A DNA stretch of 64,000 nt from Cyclobacteriaceae bacterium (GTDB lineage: Bacteria; Bacteroidota; Bacteroidia; Cytophagales; Cyclobacteriaceae): NCBI GenBank assembly GCA_023151255.1, contig JAKLJG010000011.1, forward strand, positions 29,881-93,880, given 5' to 3'. Shown piece by piece: positions 26,671-37,106 of the stretch (its first letter is position 1; each line of letters opens with the position of its first letter). Position numbers and translations under genes: made by a program. A model generated the notes under the pieces. The model saw only the letters and a program-made list of their open reading frames with translations. It did no database searches and was not told the origin of the DNA.

Positions 26671-29052
26671 ATGCGTGTAAATTTGGTATGGCTTGCACTG
26701 TTTCTGGTTGCAGGCTTTTCTAGTGGTCAGGATAAGGCCACATTAAGTGGTTACCTTAAAGATGCATCAGATGGCGAAGCACTCATCGGGGCAACGGTTT
26801 ATGTGCCATCCCTGAATGCCGGTGTAACTACCAATGCGTACGGATTTTATTCTATAACGCTGGGCAGTGGCACGTATGAGATTGTGTTTTCGTATATAGG
26901 GTATGCTAAAGTAACCCGAACTGTTAATCTTCAACAAAATGTGCGCCTGGATATTGAGTTGACCCCGCAAAGCAGTCAGCTACAGGAAATCGTTGTAACC
27001 GGAGCGGCAGAAAAATCAGCGGTTCAGTCGGTTGAGATGAGCGTTAATAAAGTTGACATTACCACCATCAGTAAAATACCGGCCTTTCTGGGCGAGGTGG
27101 ATGTAATAAAAAGTTTGCAGCAGTTGCCGGGTGTAGCAACAGTTGGGGAGGGTGCATCAGGTTTTAATGTGCGAGGTGGTAACGTGGGTCAGAACCTGGT
27201 GTTGCTTGATGAAGCAACCGTGTACAACTCGGCCCACTTGCTGGGTTTCTTTTCGGTGTTTAATCCCGATGCCGTAATGGATGTAAAACTTTTTAAGGGT
27301 GCCATACCTGCCCCGTATGGCGGGCGAATTGCTTCGCTGCTGGATGTGAGAATGAAGGAAGGAAACAATAAAGAATACGAAGTGAATGGCGGCATCGGTA
27401 CCATTTTCAGCCGGTTGGCATTTGAAGGACCTGTACACGATGGTAAGGGCTCATTTATTGTAGCGGGCCGCAGATCGTATATTGATATTTTAGCCAGGCC
27501 ATTTGTTGACGTGCTGCAGGATGGCGCTAAACTTAACTTTTACGATTTAACTGGAAAGGCTAACTATAACATTAACAACCGTAACCGGTTATTTCTTTCG
27601 GGTTATACAGGCCGGGATGTATTTTTCTTTGATGCCAACCAAGGTTTCTCGTGGGGCAACAACACGGCAACCCTACGGTGGAACTCCATTATAAACGACC
27701 GGCTGTTTGCGAACTTCTCTGGTATTTTCAGTAAATACGATTATGCCCTGCGCTTCGGTGAGGATGACCGGGATTATTTCAGATGGAATTCATCCATTAC
27801 GAACTTCACCTTCAAACCAGCGTTCAGTTACTTCATCAGCAGTAATAACGAATTAGCCTTCGGAGCCGAGGGTAATTACTACTCGTTTCAGCCGGCTAAA
27901 GCATTAGGTGCTTCCAGTGGCGAAGTGATTGACATCAGCCTTACACGGAAATATAACCTGGAAGCGGCTGTTTATATCAGCAATAATCAACGGATTAATG
28001 AGACCTTTTCAGTAGAGTATGGCATTCGCTATTCACACTTTTGGGGTTTCGGGCCGGGCGATCAGTTCATTTATAACGATACCACCGCTGGGGTACGCAA
28101 AACTGTTGTAAGCCGCAGAGCCTTCGGCCGAGGTGAAGTGATGACGGAATACGGAAATTTTGAACCACGGGTGTCGGCAAAAGTTCAACTTACACCGTTC
28201 AGTTCAATTAAGGCGAGCTACATCCGCATGGCACAGTACCTTCACCTTATTTCAAATACCACCGCATCTAATCCGCTGGATGTGTGGACACCCAGTTCGA
28301 ACAATATTAAACCTGAGGTGGGCGACCAATATACCTTGGGTTATTTCCGCGACTTAGGTAAAGAAAAGTCGTATGAATTTTCGGTTGAGGCTTATTACCG
28401 TAATAACAAAAATCAGATTGATTACATTGATGGCGCTGATTTACTGATTAATGAATTTTTGGAAGGTGACTTATTAACAGGTAGGGGCAGGGCGTATGGA
28501 GTGGAGTTCTATCTTCAAAAGAAAACAGGCCGCTTTAACGGGTGGGTTGCCTATACCCTGGCACGAACCGAATTGCAGGTAGAAGGCATTAATCGTGGCC
28601 GGTGGTATCCTACGCGGTTCGATCAAACACATAACCTTAAACTTACCGGGTTTTACGAGGTAAACAAGCGCCTTTCGTTGTCCACCAATTTCACGTTGCT
28701 TTCAGGAACACCCACTACATTTCCAAACTCACGATACATTATTCAGAACATTCTAATTCCTTACAATGAAGATGACTCCCGTAACAATTTCAGAATACCC
28801 GCTTTCCACCGCCTGGATATTTCCGCACGGCTGGAGGGCAGAACTGTAAAGAAAAACGGCAAAGTGCGGAAGAATTCTGATTATTGGGTGTTTGGCTTGT
28901 ACAATGTGTACGGCCGTAAAAACCCGTTTTCGATTTATTTCGCTCAGGCCGATGAGCGCACTGTCCCAGGTCAGGCCATTAACAGTCAGGCTACGCAATT
29001 GGCTATCATTGGTACGGTTATCCCTTCTATATCATATAACTTTAACTTTTAG
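26671..29052 (+). CDS. TonB-dependent receptor with carboxypeptidase-like N-terminal domain
   Basis: The 793-residue outer-membrane receptor has a signal peptide (to about residue 19), a CarboxypepD_reg-like beta-sandwich (residues 24-100, LSGYLKDASDGEALIGATVYV), a plug domain (near 115-220, GGNVGQNLVLLDEATVYN) and a barrel ending in an aromatic residue. It should import a substrate energised by TonB. The gene is followed after 4 bp by a DUF4249 lipoprotein, the standard pairing for this receptor type. The substrate is not identifiable; no SusD is present, so a polysaccharide is less likely. Confidence 0.93.
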   Translation: MRVNLVWLALFLVAGFSSGQDKATLSGYLKDASDGEALIGATVYVPSLNAGVTTNAYGFYSITLGSGTYEIVFSYIGYAKVTRTVNLQQNVRLDIELTPQSSQLQEIVVTGAAEKSAVQSVEMSVNKVDITTISKIPAFLGEVDVIKSLQQLPGVATVGEGASGFNVRGGNVGQNLVLLDEATVYNSAHLLGFFSVFNPDAVMDVKLFKGAIPAPYGGRIASLLDVRMKEGNNKEYEVNGGIGTIFSRLAFEGPVHDGKGSFIVAGRRSYIDILARPFVDVLQDGAKLNFYDLTGKANYNINNRNRLFLSGYTGRDVFFFDANQGFSWGNNTATLRWNSIINDRLFANFSGIFSKYDYALRFGEDDRDYFRWNSSITNFTFKPAFSYFISSNNELAFGAEGNYYSFQPAKALGASSGEVIDISLTRKYNLEAAVYISNNQRINETFSVEYGIRYSHFWGFGPGDQFIYNDTTAGVRKTVVSRRAFGRGEVMTEYGNFEPRVSAKVQLTPFSSIKASYIRMAQYLHLISNTTASNPLDVWTPSSNNIKPEVGDQYTLGYFRDLGKEKSYEFSVEAYYRNNKNQIDYIDGADLLINEFLEGDLLTGRGRAYGVEFYLQKKTGRFNGWVAYTLARTELQVEGINRGRWYPTRFDQTHNLKLTGFYEVNKRLSLSTNFTLLSGTPTTFPNSRYIIQNILIPYNEDDSRNNFRIPAFHRLDISARLEGRTVKKNGKVRKNSDYWVFGLYNVYGRKNPFSIYFAQADERTVPGQAINSQATQLAIIGTVIPSISYNFNF

Positions 29053-29056
29053 CAGG

Positions 29057-29989
29057 ATGAAAGTCGTAACGAAAATCGTATTAATAGCTGCTGCCATGAT
29101 TTACTGGGCCTGCGAAACTGTTGTCTTTCCGGAGCTCAGTCCTGCTACACCTGTTTTGGTTGTCGATGCCTGGATTACCAATAAGCCCGAACCTCAGGTT
29201 ATTAAACTGACGAAAACGCAACCGTATTTTGAGAATACAGTGCCACCCGGTGTTAGCGGAGCGCAGGTAGAAATTGAAGATAACGAAGGGAACCTCTTTG
29301 TGTTTGAGGAGAGCGACACACTGGCCGGGTTGTATGTTTGGGTGCCAGGCACGGGTGAGGTTTTAGGCCAAACCGGTAGAACCTACACGTTACGCATCAC
29401 AGCGGAGGGGGAGTCGTATCTATCTTCTGCCCGGATGGGACGGGTGCCGCCTGTTGATAGTATCACCTTTCGAAAAGAACCCGGCAATCAATTTGTGCCT
29501 GATTTATACCTGGCGGAGTTCTGGGCAACTGACCCGGTTGAGTCGGGAGATACCTACTGGATTAAAACCTTCAAGAACTCAACGCTGCTCAACAAACCTT
29601 CGGAGCTTAACCTGGCTTATGATGCCGGTTTTTCACGAGGTGGGAATTTCAGCGGAGTCGTTTTTATTGCTCCCATCCGTACCGGCATTAATCCGTTCGA
29701 TCAGGATAAAGACGGTAATTTTCTATCACCGTACGTGGTTGGCGATTCGCTGTATGTCGAAATCCATTCCTTAACGGAGGCTTCATTTGATTTTCTCACA
29801 CAGGTAGCTCTGCAAACCGACCGGCCCGGTGGCTTTGCAGAATTATTTGCAACTCCACTGGCTAACGTTTCAACTAATATTGTTAATGTAAACCCCTCTG
29901 GACGGAAGGCTGTTGGATTCTTTAATGTTGCAGCCGTTAGTGGTTTAGGAAGAAAGTTTGCCAGCCTGGATGATGTGACCAACCGTTAG
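29057..29989 (+). CDS. DUF4249 lipoprotein paired with the TonB receptor
   Basis: The 310-residue lipoprotein has the lipobox in IYWACE (Cys near residue 19). The opening PVLVVDAWITNKPEPQVIKL is characteristic of DUF4249. The family almost always follows a TonB-dependent receptor and is thought to be its surface partner, though its role is not established. Start chosen at the ATG 4 bp after the receptor stop; a longer open frame exists upstream but lies inside the receptor gene. Confidence 0.87.
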   Translation: MKVVTKIVLIAAAMIYWACETVVFPELSPATPVLVVDAWITNKPEPQVIKLTKTQPYFENTVPPGVSGAQVEIEDNEGNLFVFEESDTLAGLYVWVPGTGEVLGQTGRTYTLRITAEGESYLSSARMGRVPPVDSITFRKEPGNQFVPDLYLAEFWATDPVESGDTYWIKTFKNSTLLNKPSELNLAYDAGFSRGGNFSGVVFIAPIRTGINPFDQDKDGNFLSPYVVGDSLYVEIHSLTEASFDFLTQVALQTDRPGGFAELFATPLANVSTNIVNVNPSGRKAVGFFNVAAVSGLGRKFASLDDVTNR

Positions 29990-30072
29990 TACTGTATTGT
30001 GGTTTCATCACATTCAGAGCCCCTACATTTTTAAAATCCTTATCTTTCGAAAGCAACAATCAGCGTTTGCTT

Positions 30073-32160
30073 ATGGATGAATCCCGCAGTGTGGTTTCTA
30101 ACGAGCCCGGAATTGAGCAGGGTGTTTTGCTTAAGGCATATGAATTGATGTGCACGGCCAGGCGCATGGCCGATTTGTATGATGAAAACCGTGAAGTTTG
30201 CAGCAAGTATGTACACAGTACTTCGCGGGGGCACGAGGCCATTCAGTTAGCGGCCGGGTTGCAACTTAAGCCCTGGGACTATGCCTCGTTATACTATCGC
30301 GATGAATCGATGTTGCTGGGTATGGGTTTAGAGCCATACGAACTGATGCTTCAGTTAATGGCCAAACGCGATGATCCGTTTTCTGGGGGGCGCACCTACT
30401 ATGGCCATCCATCGCTCAAACGCAAAGGGTTTCCAACTATCCCGCATCAAAGTTCAGCCACCGGCATGCAGGCTATTCCGGCCACGGGTATGGCGCACGG
30501 CATTGCATACCTGGAGTCGCAAGGTTTGCTGAAGGGAGAAAATAAGCCTGTTGTATTGTGTTCGCTGGGCGATGGTTCTGTAACCGAAGGAGAGGTGGCG
30601 GAGGCTTTTCAAATGGCCGTGCTGAAAAAATTGCCAATTATTTATCTGGTTCAGGATAACGACTGGGGTATTTCAGCCACCGGGGCCGAAATGCGCGCCA
30701 TGGATGCATACGAATATGCTGCCGGTTTTAAAGGTATGGAACGGGTGCGGGTGGATGGCTCTGATTTTGTTAAATCATTCGAAGTTCTTAAAAAGGCCAT
30801 TCAGTTTGTAAGAACGAAACGTGCCCCTATTCTTGTTCATGCCAAATGCCCGCTGCTGGGGCACCATACCTCGGGCGTCCGTAAGGAATGGTATCGGGGT
30901 GACGACCTTGCTGTACATCAGCAGGCAGATCCATTGCTGAAGTTTCATAACTATCTGATTGATCAGGGTGTTGCCGAAAATGATTTGAATGCCTTAAACA
31001 AGAAAGCTGCGCGCAAGGCCGAAGGTGACTACACGAAAGCACTGGCTGCCGCTGAGCCGGATCCGGAAGATTTCGATAAGCATGAGTTTGCTCCGACACC
31101 AATTACCGAAGAAAAAGGAAACCGAAAACCAAAGGGGGCTGAAAAGGTAGTAATGGTTGATGCGGCCCTGCATGCGGTGGATGAAATTTTAAAGAAGCAT
31201 CCGGAAGCCTTGTTCTACGGTCAGGACGTGGGGCGCAGGCTTGGCGGTGTTTTTCGCGAAGCAGCAACACTGGCCCAAAAGTATGGTGATGACCGGGTGT
31301 TTAACACACCTATTCAGGAGGCGTATATTATCGGCTCAACAGCCGGCATGTCGGCCGTGGGCGCAAAACCCATTGTTGAAATTCAGTTTGCCGATTACAT
31401 CTGGCCGGGCATTAATCAACTGGTGGAAGAACTTTCTAAAAGCTGTTACCTATCGAAGGGAAAGTTTCCTGTGCAGGCATTAATAAGGGTACCTGTTGGC
31501 GCTTACGGAGGCGGTGGACCGTATCATTCGGGCAGCGTTGAATCTACATTGCTTACTATTCGTGGTATTAAGGTGGTGTACCCAAGCAATGCAGCCGACA
31601 TGAAAGGACTACTAAAAGCATCCTTTTATGATCCGAACCCAGTGGTTTTGCTTGAACATAAGGGATTGTATTGGAGCAAGGTGCCCGGCACGGCCAATGC
31701 GAAAACAGTTGAGCCTGATGAAGACTACATTATTCCTCTGGGTAAAGCCAACACCGTTCTAAAGGCCGATGATAGAAAAATCAAATCGGGTGAAACGGCC
31801 GTTGTTATTACCTACGGCATGGGTATTTACTGGGCCGGTGAAGCTGCTAAGAATTTTACCGGGCAAATTGAGATAATCGATTTACGAACCCTCAACCCGC
31901 TCGATTGGGAGGCAGTTGTTGGGGCGGTTAAGAAGCACGGCCGGGCCATTATTTTAACAGAAGAGCCGTTGTTGAATTCGTTTGCCGAATCGCTTGCCGG
32001 CAGAATTCAAAAAGAATGTTTCCAATACCTTGATGCCCCTGTATGGACGCTGGGCGCTGCAAACCTGCCGGCTGTGCCGCTGAATGTTGAGTTGGAAAAG
32101 ATGATGCTGCCAAACGCAGATAAGGTGCAAGCGGCTCTGGCGGATTTATTAGCGTACTGA
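30073..32160 (+). CDS. Fused E1 alpha/beta subunit of a 2-oxoacid dehydrogenase
   Basis: The 695-residue protein joins both halves of the E1 component. The alpha half (about 1-330) has STSRGHEAIQLAAG and the thiamine diphosphate motif GDGSVTEGEVAEAF ending in QDN. The beta half (about 355-695) has FYGQDVGRRLGGVFREA, NTPIQEAYIIGSTAGM and GAYGGGGPYHSGS. It resembles branched-chain (2-oxoisovalerate) dehydrogenase E1 of Bacteroidota, which feeds iso-branched fatty acid synthesis; pyruvate as substrate cannot be excluded. No E2 or E3 gene is adjacent. A TTG two codons upstream is an alternative start. Confidence 0.88.
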   Translation: MDESRSVVSNEPGIEQGVLLKAYELMCTARRMADLYDENREVCSKYVHSTSRGHEAIQLAAGLQLKPWDYASLYYRDESMLLGMGLEPYELMLQLMAKRDDPFSGGRTYYGHPSLKRKGFPTIPHQSSATGMQAIPATGMAHGIAYLESQGLLKGENKPVVLCSLGDGSVTEGEVAEAFQMAVLKKLPIIYLVQDNDWGISATGAEMRAMDAYEYAAGFKGMERVRVDGSDFVKSFEVLKKAIQFVRTKRAPILVHAKCPLLGHHTSGVRKEWYRGDDLAVHQQADPLLKFHNYLIDQGVAENDLNALNKKAARKAEGDYTKALAAAEPDPEDFDKHEFAPTPITEEKGNRKPKGAEKVVMVDAALHAVDEILKKHPEALFYGQDVGRRLGGVFREAATLAQKYGDDRVFNTPIQEAYIIGSTAGMSAVGAKPIVEIQFADYIWPGINQLVEELSKSCYLSKGKFPVQALIRVPVGAYGGGGPYHSGSVESTLLTIRGIKVVYPSNAADMKGLLKASFYDPNPVVLLEHKGLYWSKVPGTANAKTVEPDEDYIIPLGKANTVLKADDRKIKSGETAVVITYGMGIYWAGEAAKNFTGQIEIIDLRTLNPLDWEAVVGAVKKHGRAIILTEEPLLNSFAESLAGRIQKECFQYLDAPVWTLGAANLPAVPLNVELEKMMLPNADKVQAALADLLAY

Positions 32161-32164
32161 TAAC

Positions 32165-34642
32165 TTAAAAAGGAAATCCCACCCCGATATTGTAAATCAC
32201 CGGTTCCTTGTTAACACCAAACGGCCCGAGAAATTTGATTTTGTTGAGTACAAAGCGGTCGCCTTCGGGGCGTGCGGGGTCGTAAACTTTCATCCCTACA
32301 TCAAACCGCAGAATGAGAAATGAAAAGTTAAACCTGAAACCAAAACCGGTACCTATGCCCAACTCTTTATAAAATTCAGTGAGCTTAAATTGTGAATTTC
32401 CGTTTTCAACTACGTTATCATTTTCATCAAGTTTAATGCGTGGTTTAAAAGTCCACACGTTGCCCATGTCCAGAAAAATGGCGCCTTCAAAAAAACCAAA
32501 TAGTTTTCTGCGTAATTCCACGCTGTTTTCCAGAAGGATCTCGCCCGGGACTTCAAACCGATAATTATACAAGCCGTCATTTTCAGGGTTGGTACTTTCA
32601 TCGGGGCGGTAGCTGCCGGGCCCGAGCCTCCGTGGCCGCCATGCCCTTACGCTGTTACTTCCACCGGCAAAAAAGTATTTTTCGTAGGGTAATGCTTTAT
32701 TATCGCTATATGAATAACCGACCCCAGCGTTAAAACGAAAAGCCAATGTTGTGTTTTTGTTTAAGATGGTAATCCGCCTGACATCGGCATTAAGCCTGAT
32801 GTATCGGAAAGTTTGGAGGTTACGGTTTTCAATAATCGGAAAGGTATACAATCCCTGAAGTGTACCACCGCTTTCAACAGCCCACCGGAAATAAATTGAA
32901 TTCTCTTCAAGATTGCCGTAGTTGTTGTGATTCCACGACATGGCAAACCCTGTACTGCTTACAAATGACGGATCAAAACTAAATTTTAGTGTGTTCCCCT
33001 GGTAGATAAACAGACTGTCGAGCAGGTTATCGAAATCGGGCCGCAGTTTTGAGTTGATGATGCTAAGGCTGGCAAAGGTGAAGTCAAACCTGCGGATGCG
33101 GGAATTGTCCCAACTATAGGTATAGGTAAACGAGGTATTTGAGCGCTGGTATTCAGGCCGGTCGGTATAATTAAAGCCGAGTTGGGCTTTGGTGCGGGGG
33201 TTTAGTTTACCGAGCCGGTAACGGGTATTTTCCCGGAGAGGAATCAGAAATTGTGGAAAGGTAATGGAGGCATTAATGCCTGCATCTACGCTTTGATAAA
33301 CGCTGCCCAGTTCGGTGGCAGCGGCAACACCCTCATAGCCGATGCGGCCGTTCATTTCAAAGTTTTCCAGTCCCCTGAAAATGTTTCGCTTTTTGAAATT
33401 CAGGTTGTAGTAAGGCCCCGGAAATCCTTGTGTAACACTCAGGCCAACCTCGTGCGACCATTGGTACCTATCGAATGTGCTGGTAAAAATGTTGGCGATA
33501 AACTGCCCGCCCGTTGTATCGAAATTTATATTAACAAATTTAAATACGTCCAGATTGGCCAATTGCCGCTGCGTGTTGAAAGTGGTTGTGCGGCTATAAG
33601 GTTTGCCTGACTCCATGAAGATACGCTGACTGAGTATTTTGATGTTGTAAGAATTTTCGTAGCTCTGAAATCGAATGTTGCGAAAAGTTAGTTGTTTGCG
33701 GTTAATGCCGGGCATGGTAATGCCTGCATCGGTGGTAAAGTTAATTTCAGTTATATAAAATTTACGATGGTAGCCTCGTTTGGCCGGATCCTTTATGCTT
33801 ACTTTAACAATTATCTTACGGTCTGGTAAGGAGGCTGTATCTACTTCATAAAGAATATATTGCCTGCTGAAATCGTAGTACCCCATGTCTTTCATCAAAA
33901 GGTCAATGCGTTCACGTTCTTTGGTAAAATTTTCCTGGTTGTATCGCTCACCCTTTACCAGATAGCTGTTGATGGAGTGCTTTTTCAGTAACTCCAGAAT
34001 TGCCGTATCCCGAGTTTCAAATAAAATGCTATCAATAACATAAGCCGTTCCCGGGTTGGCGTGGTAGCGGATGTTGATGCCGCGTTTTAACCGAAAGCCG
34101 AGCGGTGTTGCTTTTTCAATCTCATACCGAACCACGTTATTGAAATAGCCGTTGGTAAACAGGTAATCTTTAATGCGGTCTACCGCAATATTCACCTTGG
34201 CTGTATCAAAAATGCTAAGCGATTCGCCCCACTGCATAAACAGATTGCCATTTTGCAGCCGGTCGTTGTACTTTTCAATCTTTTGCTGCTTGCGGAATTG
34301 CAGGTTGTTTATACGTTTAACCTTTGTTGTCCGGGCGATTTTTGTATCGAACTTTTTAAGTTTTTTTTCTTTTTTTCTTTCAAATTTCTCAGGGTCGAAT
34401 TTACGCTTACCGGTGTAGTACATTGATACCAACAGGTGCATTGGCATGAAAAGAAGTTTTCGGTTGGTTTCAATGCCGGTAAGTTCTTCCAGTTTCGATT
34501 TACTTATGTTTTTTGGAGCGGTTACCTTCTGTTTGTACAGCAGCTGCTCGTTTTCTTTCAGATGCCGGGTACCCAGGCAACCTTGCAACAGGATGCCAAC
34601 GAGAATAAGAAAATATTTACTTTTCTTGCGGTTCAAAATCAT
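32165..34642 (-). CDS. tamL: TamL-type lipoprotein BamA/TamA homologue
   Basis: The 825-residue outer-membrane protein carries a lipoprotein signal (LLQGC lipobox) in place of an ordinary signal, the mark of TamL in Bacteroidota. POTRA-like segments (about residues 120-400) precede a C-terminal D15 barrel with FFAGGSNSVRAWRPRRLGPG and a terminal GVGFPF. TamL is thought to work with the TamB-like inner-membrane protein in outer-membrane biogenesis. No tamB gene is adjacent. The ATG at 34642 is chosen because upstream in-frame codons bury the lipobox and run into the divergent methyltransferase gene. Confidence 0.88.
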   Translation of the reverse strand: MILNRKKSKYFLILVGILLQGCLGTRHLKENEQLLYKQKVTAPKNISKSKLEELTGIETNRKLLFMPMHLLVSMYYTGKRKFDPEKFERKKEKKLKKFDTKIARTTKVKRINNLQFRKQQKIEKYNDRLQNGNLFMQWGESLSIFDTAKVNIAVDRIKDYLFTNGYFNNVVRYEIEKATPLGFRLKRGINIRYHANPGTAYVIDSILFETRDTAILELLKKHSINSYLVKGERYNQENFTKERERIDLLMKDMGYYDFSRQYILYEVDTASLPDRKIIVKVSIKDPAKRGYHRKFYITEINFTTDAGITMPGINRKQLTFRNIRFQSYENSYNIKILSQRIFMESGKPYSRTTTFNTQRQLANLDVFKFVNINFDTTGGQFIANIFTSTFDRYQWSHEVGLSVTQGFPGPYYNLNFKKRNIFRGLENFEMNGRIGYEGVAAATELGSVYQSVDAGINASITFPQFLIPLRENTRYRLGKLNPRTKAQLGFNYTDRPEYQRSNTSFTYTYSWDNSRIRRFDFTFASLSIINSKLRPDFDNLLDSLFIYQGNTLKFSFDPSFVSSTGFAMSWNHNNYGNLEENSIYFRWAVESGGTLQGLYTFPIIENRNLQTFRYIRLNADVRRITILNKNTTLAFRFNAGVGYSYSDNKALPYEKYFFAGGSNSVRAWRPRRLGPGSYRPDESTNPENDGLYNYRFEVPGEILLENSVELRRKLFGFFEGAIFLDMGNVWTFKPRIKLDENDNVVENGNSQFKLTEFYKELGIGTGFGFRFNFSFLILRFDVGMKVYDPARPEGDRFVLNKIKFLGPFGVNKEPVIYNIGVGFPF

Positions 34643-34648
34643 TAAACA

Positions 34649-35386
34649 ATGCTTTCCAGGGCCCGGATTAAGTTTATCAAATCCTTGCAATTAAAGAAAT
34701 ACCGAAAACAGGAACAATGTTTTGTAGTGGAGGGGGCTAAGAGTGTGCAGGAAGTTTTACTATCGGATTTTAAAGTGGAAGTGCTGCTGGCCACGCGGCA
34801 GTTTTTGGAAGAAAACCGGAAGCGTACTGCCGGTTTTACAGGTGAGTTGCTGGAGGTCTCAGTTAATGATTTACATGGTTTGGGGGAGTATAAAACCAAC
34901 GATTCGGCTCTGGCGGTGGTGCGCATGCGGGAGGTGAAACCACCACTATTAAAACGGGGCAGGTTTTACCTTGTACTTGACGATATACGCGACCCGGGTA
35001 ATCTGGGTACTATCATCCGCATAGCCGACTGGTACGGGATCACCGACATCATCGCATCACCCGAAACGGCTGAACTGTACAACAGTAAGGTTATCGCGGC
35101 CAGTATGGGTTCGTTTACGCGGGTACCGGTTTTTTATACCGATCTGGGTGCGTATTTAAGGAATATCAGTATGCCGGTGCTTGGCGCTTTTTTAAATGGC
35201 GAAAATGTACATCGCATCGGTAAGATGGATGGTGGCCTTATTGTTATCGGAAACGAAGCCAATGGTATTTCAATGGAAGTAGAGGCATTCGTAACCAGGC
35301 GTATTACTATTCCCCGACACGGTAAGGCCGAATCATTAAACGCGGCAGTAGCTGCAGCGGTACTATGTGATAACTTAATCAGGTAA
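34649..35386 (+). CDS. TrmH/SpoU-family RNA 2'-O-methyltransferase
   Basis: The 245-residue SAM-dependent enzyme methylates ribose in rRNA or tRNA. The N-terminal substrate-binding part reads IKFIKSLQLKKYRKQEQCFVVEG. The SPOUT fold has LDDIRDPGNLGTIIRIADW, VIGNEANGIS and IPRHGKAESLNAAVAAAVL with the deep trefoil knot signature. The target nucleotide is not predictable. It is divergent from tamL with only six bases between starts, so each promoter must lie inside the other gene. Confidence 0.92.
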   Translation: MLSRARIKFIKSLQLKKYRKQEQCFVVEGAKSVQEVLLSDFKVEVLLATRQFLEENRKRTAGFTGELLEVSVNDLHGLGEYKTNDSALAVVRMREVKPPLLKRGRFYLVLDDIRDPGNLGTIIRIADWYGITDIIASPETAELYNSKVIAASMGSFTRVPVFYTDLGAYLRNISMPVLGAFLNGENVHRIGKMDGGLIVIGNEANGISMEVEAFVTRRITIPRHGKAESLNAAVAAAVLCDNLIR

Positions 35387-35409
35387 TTAGCCGGGTTGCA
35401 CGCTAAAAA

Positions 35410-36189
35410 CTATAGAAACCCTTTACTTTTTTCGGCTGCTTCTTCCGATATTTTTTCTGCTTCTTCTTTACCGAGATAACGGTCAATGAAAAAATGCCCC
35501 AGGTAAACCAGGGGCGTCATTGCGATGGCGGCAACAAACTTGAAGATGTAGTTAATTATCCCTACCGATACAACCTGCAATGCCGACCACTTTCCGAAAA
35601 TGTAAAATGCGATAAACAGCACAACAAAACTGTCAATCAGTTGCGAAAAGAGTGTTGACCCGGTTGCCCGTAGCCAGATCATCTTTGGGCCGGTTAGCCT
35701 GCGCAGGCGATGAAACACATAAACATCCAAAAACTGCCCGATTAAAAAAGCAGTAAGTGAACCGATGATAATACCGAGTCCCTGCCTGAAAATGGTGCCG
35801 AACGCCCGGTTAATATCCAACCCCTCTTCGGCATAGAGGTCAACCCAGAAGGGTGCCGGTGGCAGCAGGGTTGCGGCCCCGATGATGAAAAAGGCAAATG
35901 CAATAAGGGCGGCTGTCAGAAAACTGATTCTCCGCACGCCATCTTTTCCAAAATACTCATTGGTGATGTCGGTGGTTACGAACACAAATGGCCAAATCAC
36001 CACTCCGGCTGTCAGGTTAAAGTCGAGGGTGTAGCCAAAAAGGTTCAGATTTGCCGGTTCCAGTCCGATGGCCCGTTCCAGTGAAAAGATTTTTGTTCCC
36101 ACCATTTCGGCAACCAGTGCGCAGGCAAGAAAAAATCCGGAAAGGAATATGAAGAGCCTGTTTTTCTTTTCGTTAAGTGAAGTGTTCAT
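35410..36189 (-). CDS. Queuosine precursor transporter (YhhQ/VUT family)
   Basis: The 259-residue integral membrane protein has about six hydrophobic segments. It opens with a membrane segment FLSGFFLACALVAEMVGTKIF and contains TTDITNEYFGKDGVRR and the LIDSFVVLFIAF segment conserved in the family. Family members take up queuine or 7-cyano-7-deazaguanine for tRNA modification. It overlaps the 3' end of the RNase Z gene by 4 bp, linking two tRNA-related functions in one operon. Confidence 0.88.
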   Translation of the reverse strand: MNTSLNEKKNRLFIFLSGFFLACALVAEMVGTKIFSLERAIGLEPANLNLFGYTLDFNLTAGVVIWPFVFVTTDITNEYFGKDGVRRISFLTAALIAFAFFIIGAATLLPPAPFWVDLYAEEGLDINRAFGTIFRQGLGIIIGSLTAFLIGQFLDVYVFHRLRRLTGPKMIWLRATGSTLFSQLIDSFVVLFIAFYIFGKWSALQVVSVGIINYIFKFVAAIAMTPLVYLGHFFIDRYLGKEEAEKISEEAAEKSKGFL

Positions 36190-37106
36190 TCGGGCAGGGT
36201 AAAGGTTTGGCCTTCGGTGGCAAGGTACGTTTCAGTAAAAACCGTGCGTGCCTCAGTCAGTAGTGGTTCCAATTCGCGGTAGCGTGCTGAAAAGTGCCCG
36301 AGCAGCAATTTGCCTGCATTGGCCTTTCGTGCAATCAGCGCGGCTTCGCGGGCTGTACTGTGCAATGTTTCGGCTGCTTTCATTTTATCATCTTCAGTAA
36401 ATGTAGCTTCGTGATAGAGAATATCCACCTTGGTGATTTGTTCAACGATGGATTCAGCATAGGCCGTATCGGAGCAGTATGCATAGCTTCGCGATTGATT
36501 AGGCGGCAAAGTGAGGTCTTCATTTTTATACACAATCTTTCCGGTTTCATCCTTGATATCAAAGCCTGCCTTCAGTTCATGCATCCGGTAATGAGGTAAG
36601 CCTTCGGGTAAGCGATCCTTGTCAATTCTCCTCGGTTTTTGTTTTTCGCGAAAAAGAAATCCTGTACAGGGTAACTTATGGTAAAGGGGTATGGTTTCAA
36701 CAGTAAGCCATTTGTTGTCAAAAATTATTTCGCGGCTGTCGGGGGAGAGGGTATGCAACCGGATGTTGAAATTGGGCACCGACCGGGAGTAGCGCAATTG
36801 TGCCGTCATAATTTCGTGCAGGCCATGCTGACTGTAAATGTGCAAATCTTTTTCGCGGTGGTGCAGGTGCATGGTGAAGAGCAGGCCCATCAGGCCCAGG
36901 TAATGATCGCCATGCAGGTGAGAGATAAATATATGATTAATGCGATGGATGTTTCCGTTAAAGCGGGCAAGTTGCAGTTGTGCGCCTTCACCACAATCAA
37001 CCAGAAAATGTTCGTTTTGTATCTCTACCAGTTGGGCAGAGGGATACCGTCCGTAAGCAGGTACGGCACCGCTTGAACCGAGAATGGTGATTTTGAAGTT
37101 CACCAC
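36186..37106 (-). CDS. rnz: Ribonuclease Z
   Basis: The ~306-residue metallo-beta-lactamase-fold enzyme trims the 3' trailer of tRNA precursors. The zinc motif FISHLHGDHYLGLMG (near residue 63) is intact, with LGSSGAVPAYGRYPSA at the start and a late His in LLGHFSARY. No ATG is available: TTG 37109, GTG 37106 and GTG 37103 are consecutive candidates and the GTG is chosen. A terminator of the upstream gene group ends right at this start. None of the tRNAs in the window encodes CCA, consistent with RNase Z processing. Confidence 0.9.
   Translation of the reverse strand: MVNFKITILGSSGAVPAYGRYPSAQLVEIQNEHFLVDCGEGAQLQLARFNGNIHRINHIFISHLHGDHYLGLMGLLFTMHLHHREKDLHIYSQHGLHEIMTAQLRYSRSVPNFNIRLHTLSPDSREIIFDNKWLTVETIPLYHKLPCTGFLFREKQKPRRIDKDRLPEGLPHYRMHELKAGFDIKDETGKIVYKNEDLTLPPNQSRSYAYCSDTAYAESIVEQITKVDILYHEATFTEDDKMKAAETLHSTAREAALIARKANAGKLLLGHFSARYRELEPLLTEARTVFTETYLATEGQTFTLPE

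Noticed and set aside
28892..29056. Longer DUF4249 start inside the TonB receptor gene
   Set aside because: The downstream ATG gives a proper lipoprotein signal with the lipobox at residue 19; the extension would destroy it.
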